Assembly: GCA_905221325.1 (NCBI GenBank)
Contig: CAJNCS010000005.1
Span: forward strand, 1 to 64,000
Direction of reading: 5' to 3'
DNA length: 64,000 nt
Source: a bacterium
Lineage (GTDB): Bacteria; Bacillota; Bacilli; Lactobacillales; Streptococcaceae
A program made the position numbers and the translations under genes. A model generated the notes under the pieces. It was not told the origin of the DNA, made no database searches, and worked only from the letters and a program-made list of their open reading frames with translations. Positions 56,598 to 64,000 of this stretch are shown here, piece by piece. Numbering within the stretch: position 1 is the first letter of the stretch; each line of letters begins with the position of its first letter.

Positions 56598-57515
56598 ATG
56601 GCAGAACTCACCTTACAGGAATATCAATTTCATGATATGAAATTGATATGGCTACGTGGAGCCGATAAATTGACGGATGCAGGGACTCTTTTTGGTCCGG
56701 TTCCGAAAGTTGTGTGGTCTCGTTACTACCCAACAAATGACGCTAATATGATGGCGGAATTAACGGATCCTATTTTGATCCAGTACAAGGGTAAAAATTA
56801 CTTGATAGATGCAAGTTTTGATACAGTAAAATTATCTGATAAACAAAGGCGCAATTTAGGAATCTTGTCAGAAAGTCGGGTAGAAGAAAGTTTAGCTATT
56901 TTAGGGCTATCGCCTGAAGACATTGACATCGTACTGATGACACATATGCACCACGATCATTCTGGTGGCTTGACGCATGTGAATGATCAAGGAAAGCTGG
57001 TTTCCAAGTATCCAAACGCTAAGATTATTGTGAATGATGTCGAATGGTATGAGATGAGAAACCCTAATAATCGAACGCGGGGAACTTATCTGAGAGAAAA
57101 TTGGGAACCGATTCAAGATCAGGTAACGACTTTCTCAGAGTATATCAATGTCATTCCTGAAATCCAAATGATCCATACGAGTGGTCACAGCAATGGTCAC
57201 AGTATTATCTTACTCAAACAGGGAAAAGATACGATGATCCATATGGGGGACTTGATGTTATCACATGTTCATCGAAATCCTCTCTGGGTTCCAGCAGTAG
57301 ATGATTATCCTATGAAATCCATTTTAGCCAAAGAGAAATGGTTGCGTCAGGCTTTTGAGAATCATTACAAGTTTTTCTTTTACCATGATCAATTTTTCGC
57401 GGTGGTAGAGTTTGATAAGGAAGGGAAGGAGTTTGTAGATTACGTTCTACGTTCTCGCCCCCCACTTATTCCTTTTACAGATGAGCAGGATCGTAAGCCT
57501 GATTTTCTAGGATAG
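56598..57515 (+). CDS. Metallo-beta-lactamase-fold hydrolase, YtnP lactonase type
   Basis: A 305-residue metal-dependent hydrolase. Metal ligands visible are H116, H118, D120 and H121 in HMHHDH, H197 in the HTSGHSNGH segment, and D218 in HMGDLM. Segments GTLFGPVPKVVW, NPNNRTRGTYLRENWEP and DDYPMKSI recall Bacillus YtnP, a quorum-quenching lactonase-like protein. The substrate here is unknown: an acyl lactone, a thioester or a strained ring from the neighbouring pathway are all possible. It is cotranscribed with the upstream gene (three-base gap). Confidence 0.85.
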   Translation: MAELTLQEYQFHDMKLIWLRGADKLTDAGTLFGPVPKVVWSRYYPTNDANMMAELTDPILIQYKGKNYLIDASFDTVKLSDKQRRNLGILSESRVEESLAILGLSPEDIDIVLMTHMHHDHSGGLTHVNDQGKLVSKYPNAKIIVNDVEWYEMRNPNNRTRGTYLRENWEPIQDQVTTFSEYINVIPEIQMIHTSGHSNGHSIILLKQGKDTMIHMGDLMLSHVHRNPLWVPAVDDYPMKSILAKEKWLRQAFENHYKFFFYHDQFFAVVEFDKEGKEFVDYVLRSRPPLIPFTDEQDRKPDFLG

Positions 57516-57531
57516 CAGAATATGAGGAGAC

Positions 57532-57544
57532 AAATGTAACATTT
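57532..57544. promoter_or_regulatory. Palindrome upstream of the FabK-like gene
   Basis: AAATGTAACATTT is a perfect inverted repeat around a central A. Its arm AAATGTAA is the same as in the operator at 52112-52133, so the same protein could recognise both. Confidence 0.4.
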
Positions 57545-57594
57545 TCTTGTTGACGGGAATATGGGTGCAGGATGTACCTATTTGCCAACAAGAA
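57544..57594. repeat. Inverted repeat upstream of the FabK-like gene
   Basis: TTCTTGTTG (57544-57552) and CAACAAGAA (57586-57594) are perfect complements separated by 33 bases. It could form a leader hairpin or be a distant operator pair. No T tract follows, so it is not a terminator. Confidence 0.45.
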
Positions 57595-57621
57595 TCAACA
57601 GAAAATAGAAGGAGGACTCAT

Positions 57622-58560
57622 ATGTCAATTACAAAACTTTTACAGATTCAGTACCCAATTTTCCAAGGGGCTATGGCTCAAATCTCGCACTACCAACTAG
57701 CCGCAGCTGTTTCAGAGGCTGGAGGACTGGGAATTATCGCTTCAGGTGGTATGACTGGAGAGCAGTTACGAGAAGAAATTCGTGAATTGAGAAAGTTGAC
57801 AGATAAACCTTTTGGTGTCAACATCATGTTGATGATGAAAAACATCAAGGATATTGTGACTGTTATCATCGAAGAAAAGGTTCCAGTTGTAACTACTGGT
57901 GCAGGGACTCCTAAGCATATCATGCCTTACTTGAAAGAAGCGGGAGTTAAAGTTATTCCTGTTATTGCTAGTGTCAAACATGCTCAAAAAATGGAAGAAT
58001 TGGGAGTTGATGCAGTAATTGCTGAGGGTTCAGAAGCTGGTGGCCATATCGGAGAGACTAATACAATGGCCCTTATCCCGCAAATCGTTGATGCGGTATC
58101 AATCCCGGTCATTGCTGCCGGAGGTGTGGCAGATGGCCGAGGGCTGGCTGCTGCGATTGCCCTAGGTGCCCAAGGAGTTCAAATGGGAACAGTTTTTCTT
58201 GCTTCAGAAGAATGTCCGATTTCTCAAGCCTATAAAGAAGCTGTTTTGGCGGCAAATGATACAGCGACTGCGGTTACAGGTCGCATCTTGGGAGCGCCAG
58301 TTCGTTGTATTCGCAATGAAATGACGGATCACTACATTGAATTAGAGCAGAAAGGTACAAATCGAGAGGAACTGGAAGAAATCACGATTGGTTCTCTGTC
58401 TAAGGCTGTGTATGAAGGTGATACAGTTCATGGCTCAATGATGAGTGGACAAATTGCAGGTTTGGTGAAAGACATCAAACCATGTAAGGTTATCTTAGAA
58501 TCAATTGTGAAACAGGCGCAAGATCGCCTACAAGAAATTCGACTAGAATTAGGTGAATAA
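57622..58560 (+). CDS. FabK-like flavin enzyme (enoyl reductase II / nitronate monooxygenase family)
   Basis: A 312-residue TIM-barrel FMN protein. Segments YPIFQGAM, AGGLGIIASGG, DKPFGVNIML, EGSEAGGHIG and VIAAGGVADGRG are shared with streptococcal FabK, which reduces enoyl-ACP with NADH. The family also contains nitronate monooxygenases. Streptococci normally carry FabK in the fab gene cluster, so this would be a second paralogue; that cannot be checked in this window. In this setting an enoyl-CoA reductase role is attractive. I chose the ATG at 57622 because GAAGGAGG precedes it. It lies 106 bases after the lactonase gene and ends at a terminator. Confidence 0.85.
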   Translation: MSITKLLQIQYPIFQGAMAQISHYQLAAAVSEAGGLGIIASGGMTGEQLREEIRELRKLTDKPFGVNIMLMMKNIKDIVTVIIEEKVPVVTTGAGTPKHIMPYLKEAGVKVIPVIASVKHAQKMEELGVDAVIAEGSEAGGHIGETNTMALIPQIVDAVSIPVIAAGGVADGRGLAAAIALGAQGVQMGTVFLASEECPISQAYKEAVLAANDTATAVTGRILGAPVRCIRNEMTDHYIELEQKGTNREELEEITIGSLSKAVYEGDTVHGSMMSGQIAGLVKDIKPCKVILESIVKQAQDRLQEIRLELGE

Positions 58561-58594
58561 TTTAGTCTAGGCGGAAGATTCTGTAATACTGAGG

Positions 58595-58630
58595 AAAAAG
58601 GAGAGCGAGGTATTTGCTCTCCTTTTTATA
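58595..58630 (+). terminator. Terminator at the right end of the CoA-metabolism locus
   Basis: A perfect 12-bp stem AAAAAGGAGAGC/GCTCTCCTTTTT with loop GAGGTATTT. It separates the metabolic locus from gdpP. Confidence 0.92.
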
Positions 58631-58652
58631 TAGGGTTTCTTTAAGAGAATCT

Positions 58653-58715
58653 TGCTATAATAAAAGCTGTACTTTCTCTTTAAAGGTCGCTTTTTAAGGG
58701 CATTTGTGATATAAT
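58653..58715 (+). promoter_or_regulatory. Two promoters upstream of gdpP
   Basis: Extended -10 elements TGCTATAAT (58653-58661) and TGATATAAT (58707-58715) lie in tandem. The second places the transcription start near 58722, downstream of the first possible ATG (58717) and just before the chosen start. Confidence 0.6.
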
Positions 58716-58734
58716 AATGCGCAAGAGGTTTAGA

Positions 58735-60708
58735 ATGAAAAAAAATAATTTAACCCCGATTTCTGCGGTTCTACTAGGGATTGCAACTTTCGGAACCTTA
58801 ACAATGCTGATTATTTTTTCACAAAATAATGTTGTAACAATCAGTGCCTTGTTTTTATTTGTACTTCTTTATCTGCTTTTATTCATCTGGCAAAAAAAAC
58901 GGTATGAAAAGAGCGAAATTGAACAAATCCAATACGTAAACCATCAAGCGGAAGATAGCTTGAACACGCTGCTCGATCAAATGCCAGTTGGTGTTCTGAA
59001 GTTAGATTTATCCAGTGGCGAAGTCGAATGGTTTAATCCTTATGCTGAGTTGATTTTGACGACTGAAGAAGGCGAAATTGATGTTGACTTGATTCAAACC
59101 ATTATCAAAGCTTCTGTTGGGAATCCTGGTTCGTATGCTACTTTAGGCGAAACACGCTATGCTGTTCATATGGACAAGGCTTCGGGTGTTTTGTATTTCT
59201 TTGATGTTTCTGGGGAGTACGAAGCAACTGTCGAATTGGTAACTAGTCGACCAGTGATTGGGGTTATCTCGGTAGACAACTACGATGATTTAGAAGATGC
59301 AACCTCCGACTCCGATATCAGTCATATCAATAGTTTTGTGGCAAATTTTGTTTCAGAATTTGCTAGTAAATACGCTATGTTTTCTCGGCGTGTGGGGATG
59401 GACCGCTTTTATTTATTTACTGATTACACGGTTCTTGAAGGCTTGATGAATGATAAATTCTCTGTGATTGATGCCTTTCGTGAGGAGGCAAAACAGAGAC
59501 AGCTGCCATTGACCTTGAGCATGGGCTTTTCTTATGGTGATGGAAATCATGATGAGATAGGGAAAGTTGCTCTAAGAAACTTGAACTTAGCTGAGGTTCG
59601 TGGTGGGGACCAGGTGGTTGTCAAGGAAAATGATGAAACCAAGAATCCAGTCTACTTTGGTGGTGGTTCCGCAGCCTCTGTTAAGAGAACAAGAACACGT
59701 ACGAGAGCGATGATGACAGCTATTTCAGATAAGATTCGCAGTGTGGATCAGGTATTTGTAGTTGGTCATAAGAATCTGGATATGGATGCCTTGGGGTCTG
59801 CGGTTGGCATGCAGTTGTTTGCGAGCAATATCACTGAAAATAGCTATGCGGTCTACGATGCAGATCAAATGTCACCAGATATCGAGCGTGCCGTCAAATT
59901 CTTGGAAAAAGAGGGTGTCACCAAGCTCTTGCCTTTGGCTAATGCGATGAACTCAGTTACAAATCGTTCGTTGTTGATTTTAGTGGATCATTCGAAGACG
60001 GCTTTGACCTTGTCCAAAGGTTTTTATGATTTGTTTACTCAAACCATCATCATTGACCACCATCGACGTGATCAGGATTTTCCAGAGAATGCAGTAATCA
60101 CCTATATCGAAAGTGGAGCAAGTAGTGCGAGTGAGTTGGTCACAGAATTGATTCAGTTCCAAAATTCTAAGAAGAATCGTTTGAGTCGTATGCAGGCCAG
60201 TGTACTGATGGCTGGTATGATGCTGGATACCAAAAACTTTACATCTCGAGTAACGAGTCGAACCTTTGATGTTGCTAGCTACCTTCGGACACGTGGAAGC
60301 GATAGTATTGCTATCCAGGAGATTGCTGCGACAGATTTTGAGGAATACCGAGAGGTAAATGAACTCATTTTACAAGGTCGTAAGTTGGGTTCAGATGTCT
60401 TAATTGCTCAAGCTAAGGACTCAACCACTTATGACACCGTTGTTATCAGTAAGGCTGCCGATGCTATGCTGGCTATGTCCGGTATTGAGGCTAGTTTCGT
60501 TCTGGCAAAAAATACACAAGGATTTATCTCAATCTCGGCTCGAAGCCGTAGTAAAATCAATGTGCAACGGATTATGGAAGAACTGGGCGGTGGTGGTCAC
60601 TTTAACCTAGCTGCTGCACAGATTAAGGATATGAGTCTATCAGAAGTTGGAGAAAAATTGACTCAATTAATCTTGGATGAACTAAAGGAAAAGGAGAAAG
60701 AAGAATGA
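58735..60708 (+). CDS. gdpP: Cyclic di-AMP phosphodiesterase GdpP
   Basis: Membrane-bound enzyme that hydrolyses c-di-AMP, affecting potassium balance, wall stress and beta-lactam tolerance. The 657 residues show two membrane helices (about 8-50), a PAS-like domain, a degenerate GGDEF domain (about 170-295), and a DHH/DHHA1 module. That module has NLDMDALGS (about 346), DHHRRD (about 440) and GGGGHFN (about 619). I chose the ATG at 58735 because AGAGG precedes it and the ATG at 58717 lies within a few bases of the -10. It overlaps rplI by four bases. Confidence 0.96.
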   Translation: MKKNNLTPISAVLLGIATFGTLTMLIIFSQNNVVTISALFLFVLLYLLLFIWQKKRYEKSEIEQIQYVNHQAEDSLNTLLDQMPVGVLKLDLSSGEVEWFNPYAELILTTEEGEIDVDLIQTIIKASVGNPGSYATLGETRYAVHMDKASGVLYFFDVSGEYEATVELVTSRPVIGVISVDNYDDLEDATSDSDISHINSFVANFVSEFASKYAMFSRRVGMDRFYLFTDYTVLEGLMNDKFSVIDAFREEAKQRQLPLTLSMGFSYGDGNHDEIGKVALRNLNLAEVRGGDQVVVKENDETKNPVYFGGGSAASVKRTRTRTRAMMTAISDKIRSVDQVFVVGHKNLDMDALGSAVGMQLFASNITENSYAVYDADQMSPDIERAVKFLEKEGVTKLLPLANAMNSVTNRSLLILVDHSKTALTLSKGFYDLFTQTIIIDHHRRDQDFPENAVITYIESGASSASELVTELIQFQNSKKNRLSRMQASVLMAGMMLDTKNFTSRVTSRTFDVASYLRTRGSDSIAIQEIAATDFEEYREVNELILQGRKLGSDVLIAQAKDSTTYDTVVISKAADAMLAMSGIEASFVLAKNTQGFISISARSRSKINVQRIMEELGGGGHFNLAAAQIKDMSLSEVGEKLTQLILDELKEKEKEE

Positions 60709-61157
60709 AAGTAATCTTTTTAGCAGATGTTAAAGGAAAAGGAAAAAAAGGCGAAATCAAGGAAGTGCCAACTGGCTACGCCCAAAACTTCCTGATTAAA
60801 AAGAATTTGGCCAAAGAAGCGACTGCTCAAGCAGTGGGTGAATTGCGTGGAAAACAAAAATCAGAAGAAAAGGCTCATGCTGAAATGATTGCTGAAGCAA
60901 AAGCCATCAAGGCCAAGCTTGAAGCTGAAGAGACTGTTGTAGAGTTCGTTGAAAAGGTTGGGCCAGATGGCCGTACCTTTGGCTCTATCACCAACAAGAA
61001 AATTGCAGAAGAACTGCAAAAGCAATTTGGTATCAATATTGATAAGCGTCACATTCAAGTAAAGGCACCAATTCGAGCAGTAGGTTTGATTGATGTACCA
61101 GTGAAAATCTACCAAGATGTTACAAGTGTCATCAATCTTCGTGTAAAAGAAGGTTAA
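60705..61157 (+). CDS. rplI: Ribosomal protein L9
   Basis: Large-subunit protein that binds 23S rRNA domain V and reaches to the neighbouring ribosome. The 150 residues begin [18 protein letters not shown], the conserved N-terminal domain, followed by the long connecting helix and the C-terminal domain. It is coupled to gdpP by an ATGA overlap and followed by dnaB, the order known from pneumococcus. Confidence 0.98.
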   Translation: MKVIFLADVKGKGKKGEIKEVPTGYAQNFLIKKNLAKEATAQAVGELRGKQKSEEKAHAEMIAEAKAIKAKLEAEETVVEFVEKVGPDGRTFGSITNKKIAEELQKQFGINIDKRHIQVKAPIRAVGLIDVPVKIYQDVTSVINLRVKEG

Positions 61158-61200
61158 GTTTACAACTTCTTTACAAGATTGTAAAAGGAAGGAAAGTCGG

Positions 61201-62553
61201 ATGGCAGAAGTAGAGGAACTGCGAGTTCAACCTCAGGATATTTTGGCCGAACAATCTGTTCTGGGGGCTATTTTTATAGATGAGAGCAAACTCGTTTTTG
61301 TCCGAGAATATATTGATTCTCGAGACTTCTTTAAGTATGCTCATCGGTTGATTTTCCAAGCGATGGTAGATTTGTCAGATCGTGGGGAAGCGATTGATGC
61401 GACGACGGTTCGGACGATTTTGGATAACCAAGGGGATCTCCAAAATATTGGTGGCTTGTCTTACCTTGTCGAAATTGTCAATTCTGTACCAACTTCAGCT
61501 AATGCGGAGTATTATGCTAAAATTGTTGCAGAAAAGGCTATGCTACGTCGCTTGATTTCCAAGTTGACAGAGTCTGTCAACCAAGCCTATGAGGCTTCTA
61601 AGCCTGCAGATGAAATCATTGCCCAAGCTGAAAAGGGACTCATTGATGTTAGTGAAAATGCCAATCGTAGTGGTTTCAAGAACATCCGTGATATTCTAAA
61701 TATCAACTTTGGGAACTTAGAAGTTCGGTCACAACAAACAACTGATATTACAGGTATTGCGACAGGTTATCGTGATTTGGACCATATGACGACAGGTCTC
61801 CACGAGGAGGAGTTGATTATCCTGGCCGCGCGACCAGCGGTTGGTAAGACGGCCTTTGCCTTGAATATTGCTCAGAACATTGGGACTAAGTTGGACAAGA
61901 CGGTAGCTATCTTTTCACTGGAAATGGGTGCGGAAAGCCTAGTAGACCGTATGTTGGCAGCAGAAGGTTTGGTGGAATCCCATTCTATCCGTACTGGTCA
62001 ATTGACTGATGAGGAGTGGCAAAAGTATACCATTGCCCAAGGGAATCTAGCTAACGCGAGTATCTATATCGATGATACACCAGGGATTCGAATCACGGAA
62101 ATTCGTTCGCGCTCACGCAAACTGGCTCAAGAAACAGGCAATCTAGGATTGATTTTGATAGACTACCTACAGCTTATTACAGGGACTGGTCGTGAGAACC
62201 GCCAACAAGAAGTTTCTGAAATTTCTCGTCAGTTGAAAATTCTTGCTAAGGAATTGAAAGTTCCAGTCATTGCTCTTAGTCAGTTATCTCGTGGAGTGGA
62301 ACAGCGGCAGGATAAGAGACCAGTCTTGTCTGATATTCGTGAATCGGGTTCTATCGAGCAGGATGCAGATATCGTAGCCTTTCTATATCGTGACGACTAC
62401 TATGATCGTGCGGGTGAAGAAGAGGAAGGAATTCCAAATAATAAGGTTGAGGTTATCATCGAGAAAAACCGTAGTGGGGCTCGTGGAACGGTGGAATTGA
62501 TTTTCCAAAAAGAATACAATAAATTTTCAAGTATCTCAAAGAGGGAGGCATAA
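61201..62553 (+). CDS. dnaB: Replicative DNA helicase
   Basis: Hexameric 5'-3' helicase at the replication fork (often named dnaC in Gram-positives). The 450 residues comprise the N-terminal collar domain (about 8-150), a linker, and a RecA-like motor with Walker A ARPAVGKT (about 208-215), Walker B LILIDYLQL and the SQLSRGVEQR region. RBS GGAAGG lies 6 bases upstream. A two-base gap precedes the next gene. Confidence 0.98.
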   Translation: MAEVEELRVQPQDILAEQSVLGAIFIDESKLVFVREYIDSRDFFKYAHRLIFQAMVDLSDRGEAIDATTVRTILDNQGDLQNIGGLSYLVEIVNSVPTSANAEYYAKIVAEKAMLRRLISKLTESVNQAYEASKPADEIIAQAEKGLIDVSENANRSGFKNIRDILNINFGNLEVRSQQTTDITGIATGYRDLDHMTTGLHEEELIILAARPAVGKTAFALNIAQNIGTKLDKTVAIFSLEMGAESLVDRMLAAEGLVESHSIRTGQLTDEEWQKYTIAQGNLANASIYIDDTPGIRITEIRSRSRKLAQETGNLGLILIDYLQLITGTGRENRQQEVSEISRQLKILAKELKVPVIALSQLSRGVEQRQDKRPVLSDIRESGSIEQDADIVAFLYRDDYYDRAGEEEEGIPNNKVEVIIEKNRSGARGTVELIFQKEYNKFSSISKREA

Positions 62554-62554
62554 G

Positions 62555-62821
62555 ATGTCAGATGCATTTACAGATGTAGCCAAGATGAAAAAAATCAAAG
62601 AAGAGATTAAGGCGCATGAGGGACAAGTCGTTGAAATGACTTTGGAAAATGGCCGTAAGCGCCAAAAAAACAGACTGGGTAAGTTAATTGAGGTTTATCC
62701 ATCTTTATTTATCGTTGAATTTGGGGATGTTGAGGGAGACAAACAAGCCAATGTCTATGTTGAATCCTTCACCTACTCAGATATCTTAACAGAAAAGAAT
62801 TTGATTCGCTATCTAGACTAA
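62555..62821 (+). CDS. Veg family protein
   Basis: An 88-residue protein matching the Veg family pattern: an N-terminal helix (DVAKMKKIKEEIKAHEGQ), then a small beta barrel with ENGRKRQKNRLGKL and VYPSLFIVEF. In Bacillus Veg is abundant and has been linked to biofilm matrix control and nucleic-acid binding. The streptococcal role is unknown. It is cotranscribed with dnaB (one base gap) and ends at a terminator. Confidence 0.82.
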   Translation: MSDAFTDVAKMKKIKEEIKAHEGQVVEMTLENGRKRQKNRLGKLIEVYPSLFIVEFGDVEGDKQANVYVESFTYSDILTEKNLIRYLD

Positions 62822-62833
62822 GAATCCTAAAAT

Positions 62834-62860
62834 GAAGTGAGCTTTGCTCACTTTTTTCTT
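62834..62860 (+). terminator. Terminator of dnaB-veg
   Basis: A 7-bp stem AGTGAGC/GCTCACT with loop TTT is followed by TTTTTCTTTTTC, just before the cbpD cin-box. Its T-rich tail doubles as the T tract typical in front of ComX promoters. Confidence 0.85.
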
Positions 62861-62865
62861 TTTCT

Positions 62866-62873
62866 TTCGAATA
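62866..62873 (+). promoter_or_regulatory. ComX cin-box of cbpD (variant)
   Basis: TTCGAATA differs from the consensus TACGAATA at the second base. A T-rich tract precedes it and the cbpD start is 47 bases downstream, so a ComX-dependent promoter is likely. Confidence 0.7.
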
Positions 62874-62880
62874 GTATAAA

Positions 62881-62894
62881 CGAGGGTAACCTCG
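62881..62894 (+). other. Hairpin at the predicted 5' end of the cbpD mRNA
   Basis: CGAGG/CCTCG closes on a GTAA tetraloop of the stable GNRA class. The predicted transcription start from the cin-box is about 62880, so the hairpin would form at the very 5' end of the message. Confidence 0.45.
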
Positions 62895-62920
62895 GAAATT
62901 TATATTATTAAGGAGAATGA

Positions 62921-64000
62921 ATGACGTTTTTAAAATCAGGAGTTAAGAAGAGTAGATGTACTCAGTTGAGTGTAGGGCTGGCTACTTTGTTTGTTACAAG
63001 TACCTTTTTGTTTGGTGGAGAATCGGTTCAGGCTGACAGTGTAGCGCGTGGAGATGACTACCCGCTTCACTATAAAAATGGTAGTGTGGAAATCGACCAG
63101 TGGCGTATGTATTCTCGCCAGTGTACGTCTTTTGCTGCCTTTCGTTTGAGTAGTGTAAATGGCTTTGAGATTCCGCCTGCTTATGGAAATGCAAATGAAT
63201 GGGGGCACCGCGCAAGGCGAGAAGGCTACCGTGTTGACAGCAAGCCAGAAATTGGCTCTATCGCTTGGTCGACAGAAGGTTATTATGGGCATGTGGCCTG
63301 GGTATCAAATGTATCAGGGGATACGATTGAGATTGAAGAGTATAACTATGGTGTTAGGGAGAAATACAATCGTCGCAGCGTAAAAGCTAGTTCTATGACA
63401 GGCTTTATCCATTTTAAGGACTTGGTAGGGAATGGTGGTAGAACTGGAAATCCTATCAGGTCAGGGCTGGCATCTAGTGGAACTCACACGTTTACTCAAA
63501 AGTCTGCCATTCGAAACCAGCCGTCAAGCACAGCGCAAGTTATCGACTACTACTATCCTGGTGAAAATGTTAGCTACGATCAAATCGTAGAAAAGGACGG
63601 TTATAAGTGGCTTAGTTACCTGTCCTATAGTGGAATGAGGAGATACGTCCAGTATATGGAAACAGAATCGGTGGAGAATGGTTGGAAGAAGCAAAACGGT
63701 ATTTGGAATTACCGTGAGAATGGGAAACTCGCAACTGGTTGGAAGAAAATAAATGGCAGTTGGTATCACTTCAAAGAAAATGGAACCATGTCAACAGGTT
63801 GGGTAAAGGATGGCTCGCATTGGTACTATCTAAAGGCATCAGGGGAGATGCAGACAGGTTGGCTCAAGGAAAATGGGACATGGTATTATTTGGAAAGTTC
63901 AGGGGCTATGAAGTCTAGTCAGTGGTTCCAAGCAGGAGGAAAGTATTACTACGTCAATGCTTCAGGGGCTTTAGCAGTGAATACCACTGTGGATGGCTAT
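62921..64000 (+). CDS. cbpD: Competence fratricin CbpD, CHAP hydrolase with choline-binding repeats (3' end cut by window)
   Basis: Secreted murein hydrolase that lyses non-competent siblings during competence. From the ATG at 62921 (RBS AAGGAG) 360 codons are open to the window end. Domains are a signal peptide (about 1-38, ending VQA), a CHAP domain (about 40-165) with Cys in SRQCTSFAAFR and His in YGHVAW, one SH3b domain (about 190-245), and choline-binding repeats of the GW-x-K...G-W-Y type to the end. The pneumococcal protein, as I remember it, has two SH3b domains. The last visible residues AVNTTVDGY suggest only about nine codons are missing. Confidence 0.93.
   Translation, partial: MTFLKSGVKKSRCTQLSVGLATLFVTSTFLFGGESVQADSVARGDDYPLHYKNGSVEIDQWRMYSRQCTSFAAFRLSSVNGFEIPPAYGNANEWGHRARREGYRVDSKPEIGSIAWSTEGYYGHVAWVSNVSGDTIEIEEYNYGVREKYNRRSVKASSMTGFIHFKDLVGNGGRTGNPIRSGLASSGTHTFTQKSAIRNQPSSTAQVIDYYYPGENVSYDQIVEKDGYKWLSYLSYSGMRRYVQYMETESVENGWKKQNGIWNYRENGKLATGWKKINGSWYHFKENGTMSTGWVKDGSHWYYLKASGEMQTGWLKENGTWYYLESSGAMKSSQWFQAGGKYYYVNASGALAVNTTVDGY

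Noticed and set aside
58717..58734. Earlier ATG for gdpP (MRKRFR)
   Set aside because: This ATG lies one base after the -10 TATAAT (58710-58715) and upstream of the expected transcript start; the ATG at 58735 has an RBS.
62936..63292. 118-codon minus-strand ORF
   Set aside because: Antisense to the CHAP domain of cbpD, without RBS or recognisable domain.

Overview
This window is the replication-origin region of a streptococcus of the mitis group (S. mitis, S. oralis or S. infantis, close to S. pneumoniae). The evidence is the gene order htrA-parB-oriC-dnaA-dnaN-ychF-pth-mfd-divIC-tilS-hpt-ftsH-comX on one side and rlmH-comCDE-trpS-guaB-recF-pgsA-ecf-mreCD-pcsB-rpsB-tsf-comF-hpf-gdpP-rplI-dnaB-cbpD on the other. 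A ComC/ComD/ComE pheromone circuit, ComX, a choline-binding CbpD and low-GC codon use agree with this. Species assignment is inference; the gene order is as I remember it from pneumococcus.

Layout. 1-738: tRNA-Glu and the competence sigma factor comX, reading out of the window towards a likely rRNA operon. 739-12204: the conserved origin-proximal minus-strand block (ftsH, hpt, tilS, a serine hydrolase, a 40-residue ORF, divIC, an RqcP-type S4 protein, mfd, pth, ychF, a DUF951 protein). 12215-17285: dnaN, dnaA, parB and htrA with three groups of DnaA boxes, i.e. oriC. 17286-20500: rlmH, tRNA-Arg, the comCDE quorum-sensing operon, tRNA-Glu and tRNA-Asn. 20505-28074: a TetR repressor divergent from a YhgE/Pip membrane protein, a YfhO-type membrane protein and an ABC-F ATPase. 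28270-48262: housekeeping genes for trp-tRNA charging, GMP synthesis, repair, membrane lipid, vitamin uptake, cell shape, cell-wall splitting, translation, cysteine synthesis, DNA uptake and ribosome hibernation.

48263-58560 is the unusual part. About 10 kb of CoA-ester metabolism lies between hpf and gdpP, which are adjacent in pneumococcus as I remember it. It holds an acyl-CoA dehydrogenase/oxidase, a 3-hydroxybutyryl-CoA dehydrogenase, a thiolase, a crotonase, both subunits of an acetoacetate/butyrate-type CoA transferase, a LysR regulator, a second acyl-CoA dehydrogenase homologue that has lost its catalytic glutamate, a YtnP-like metallo-beta-lactamase-fold lactonase and a FabK-like flavin enzyme. 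Together the first six proteins make a complete C4 (butyrate/crotonate/acetoacetate) beta-oxidation or reverse beta-oxidation cycle. No electron-transfer flavoprotein is present, and the main dehydrogenase resembles oxygen-using short-chain acyl-CoA oxidases. Similar TGTAAGC-type sites precede its three gene groups, suggesting common control.

58717-64000: gdpP (c-di-AMP phosphodiesterase), rplI, dnaB, a Veg-like protein and the competence fratricin cbpD, which runs off the window end about nine codons before its expected stop. I saw no insertion sequence, prophage or CRISPR array.
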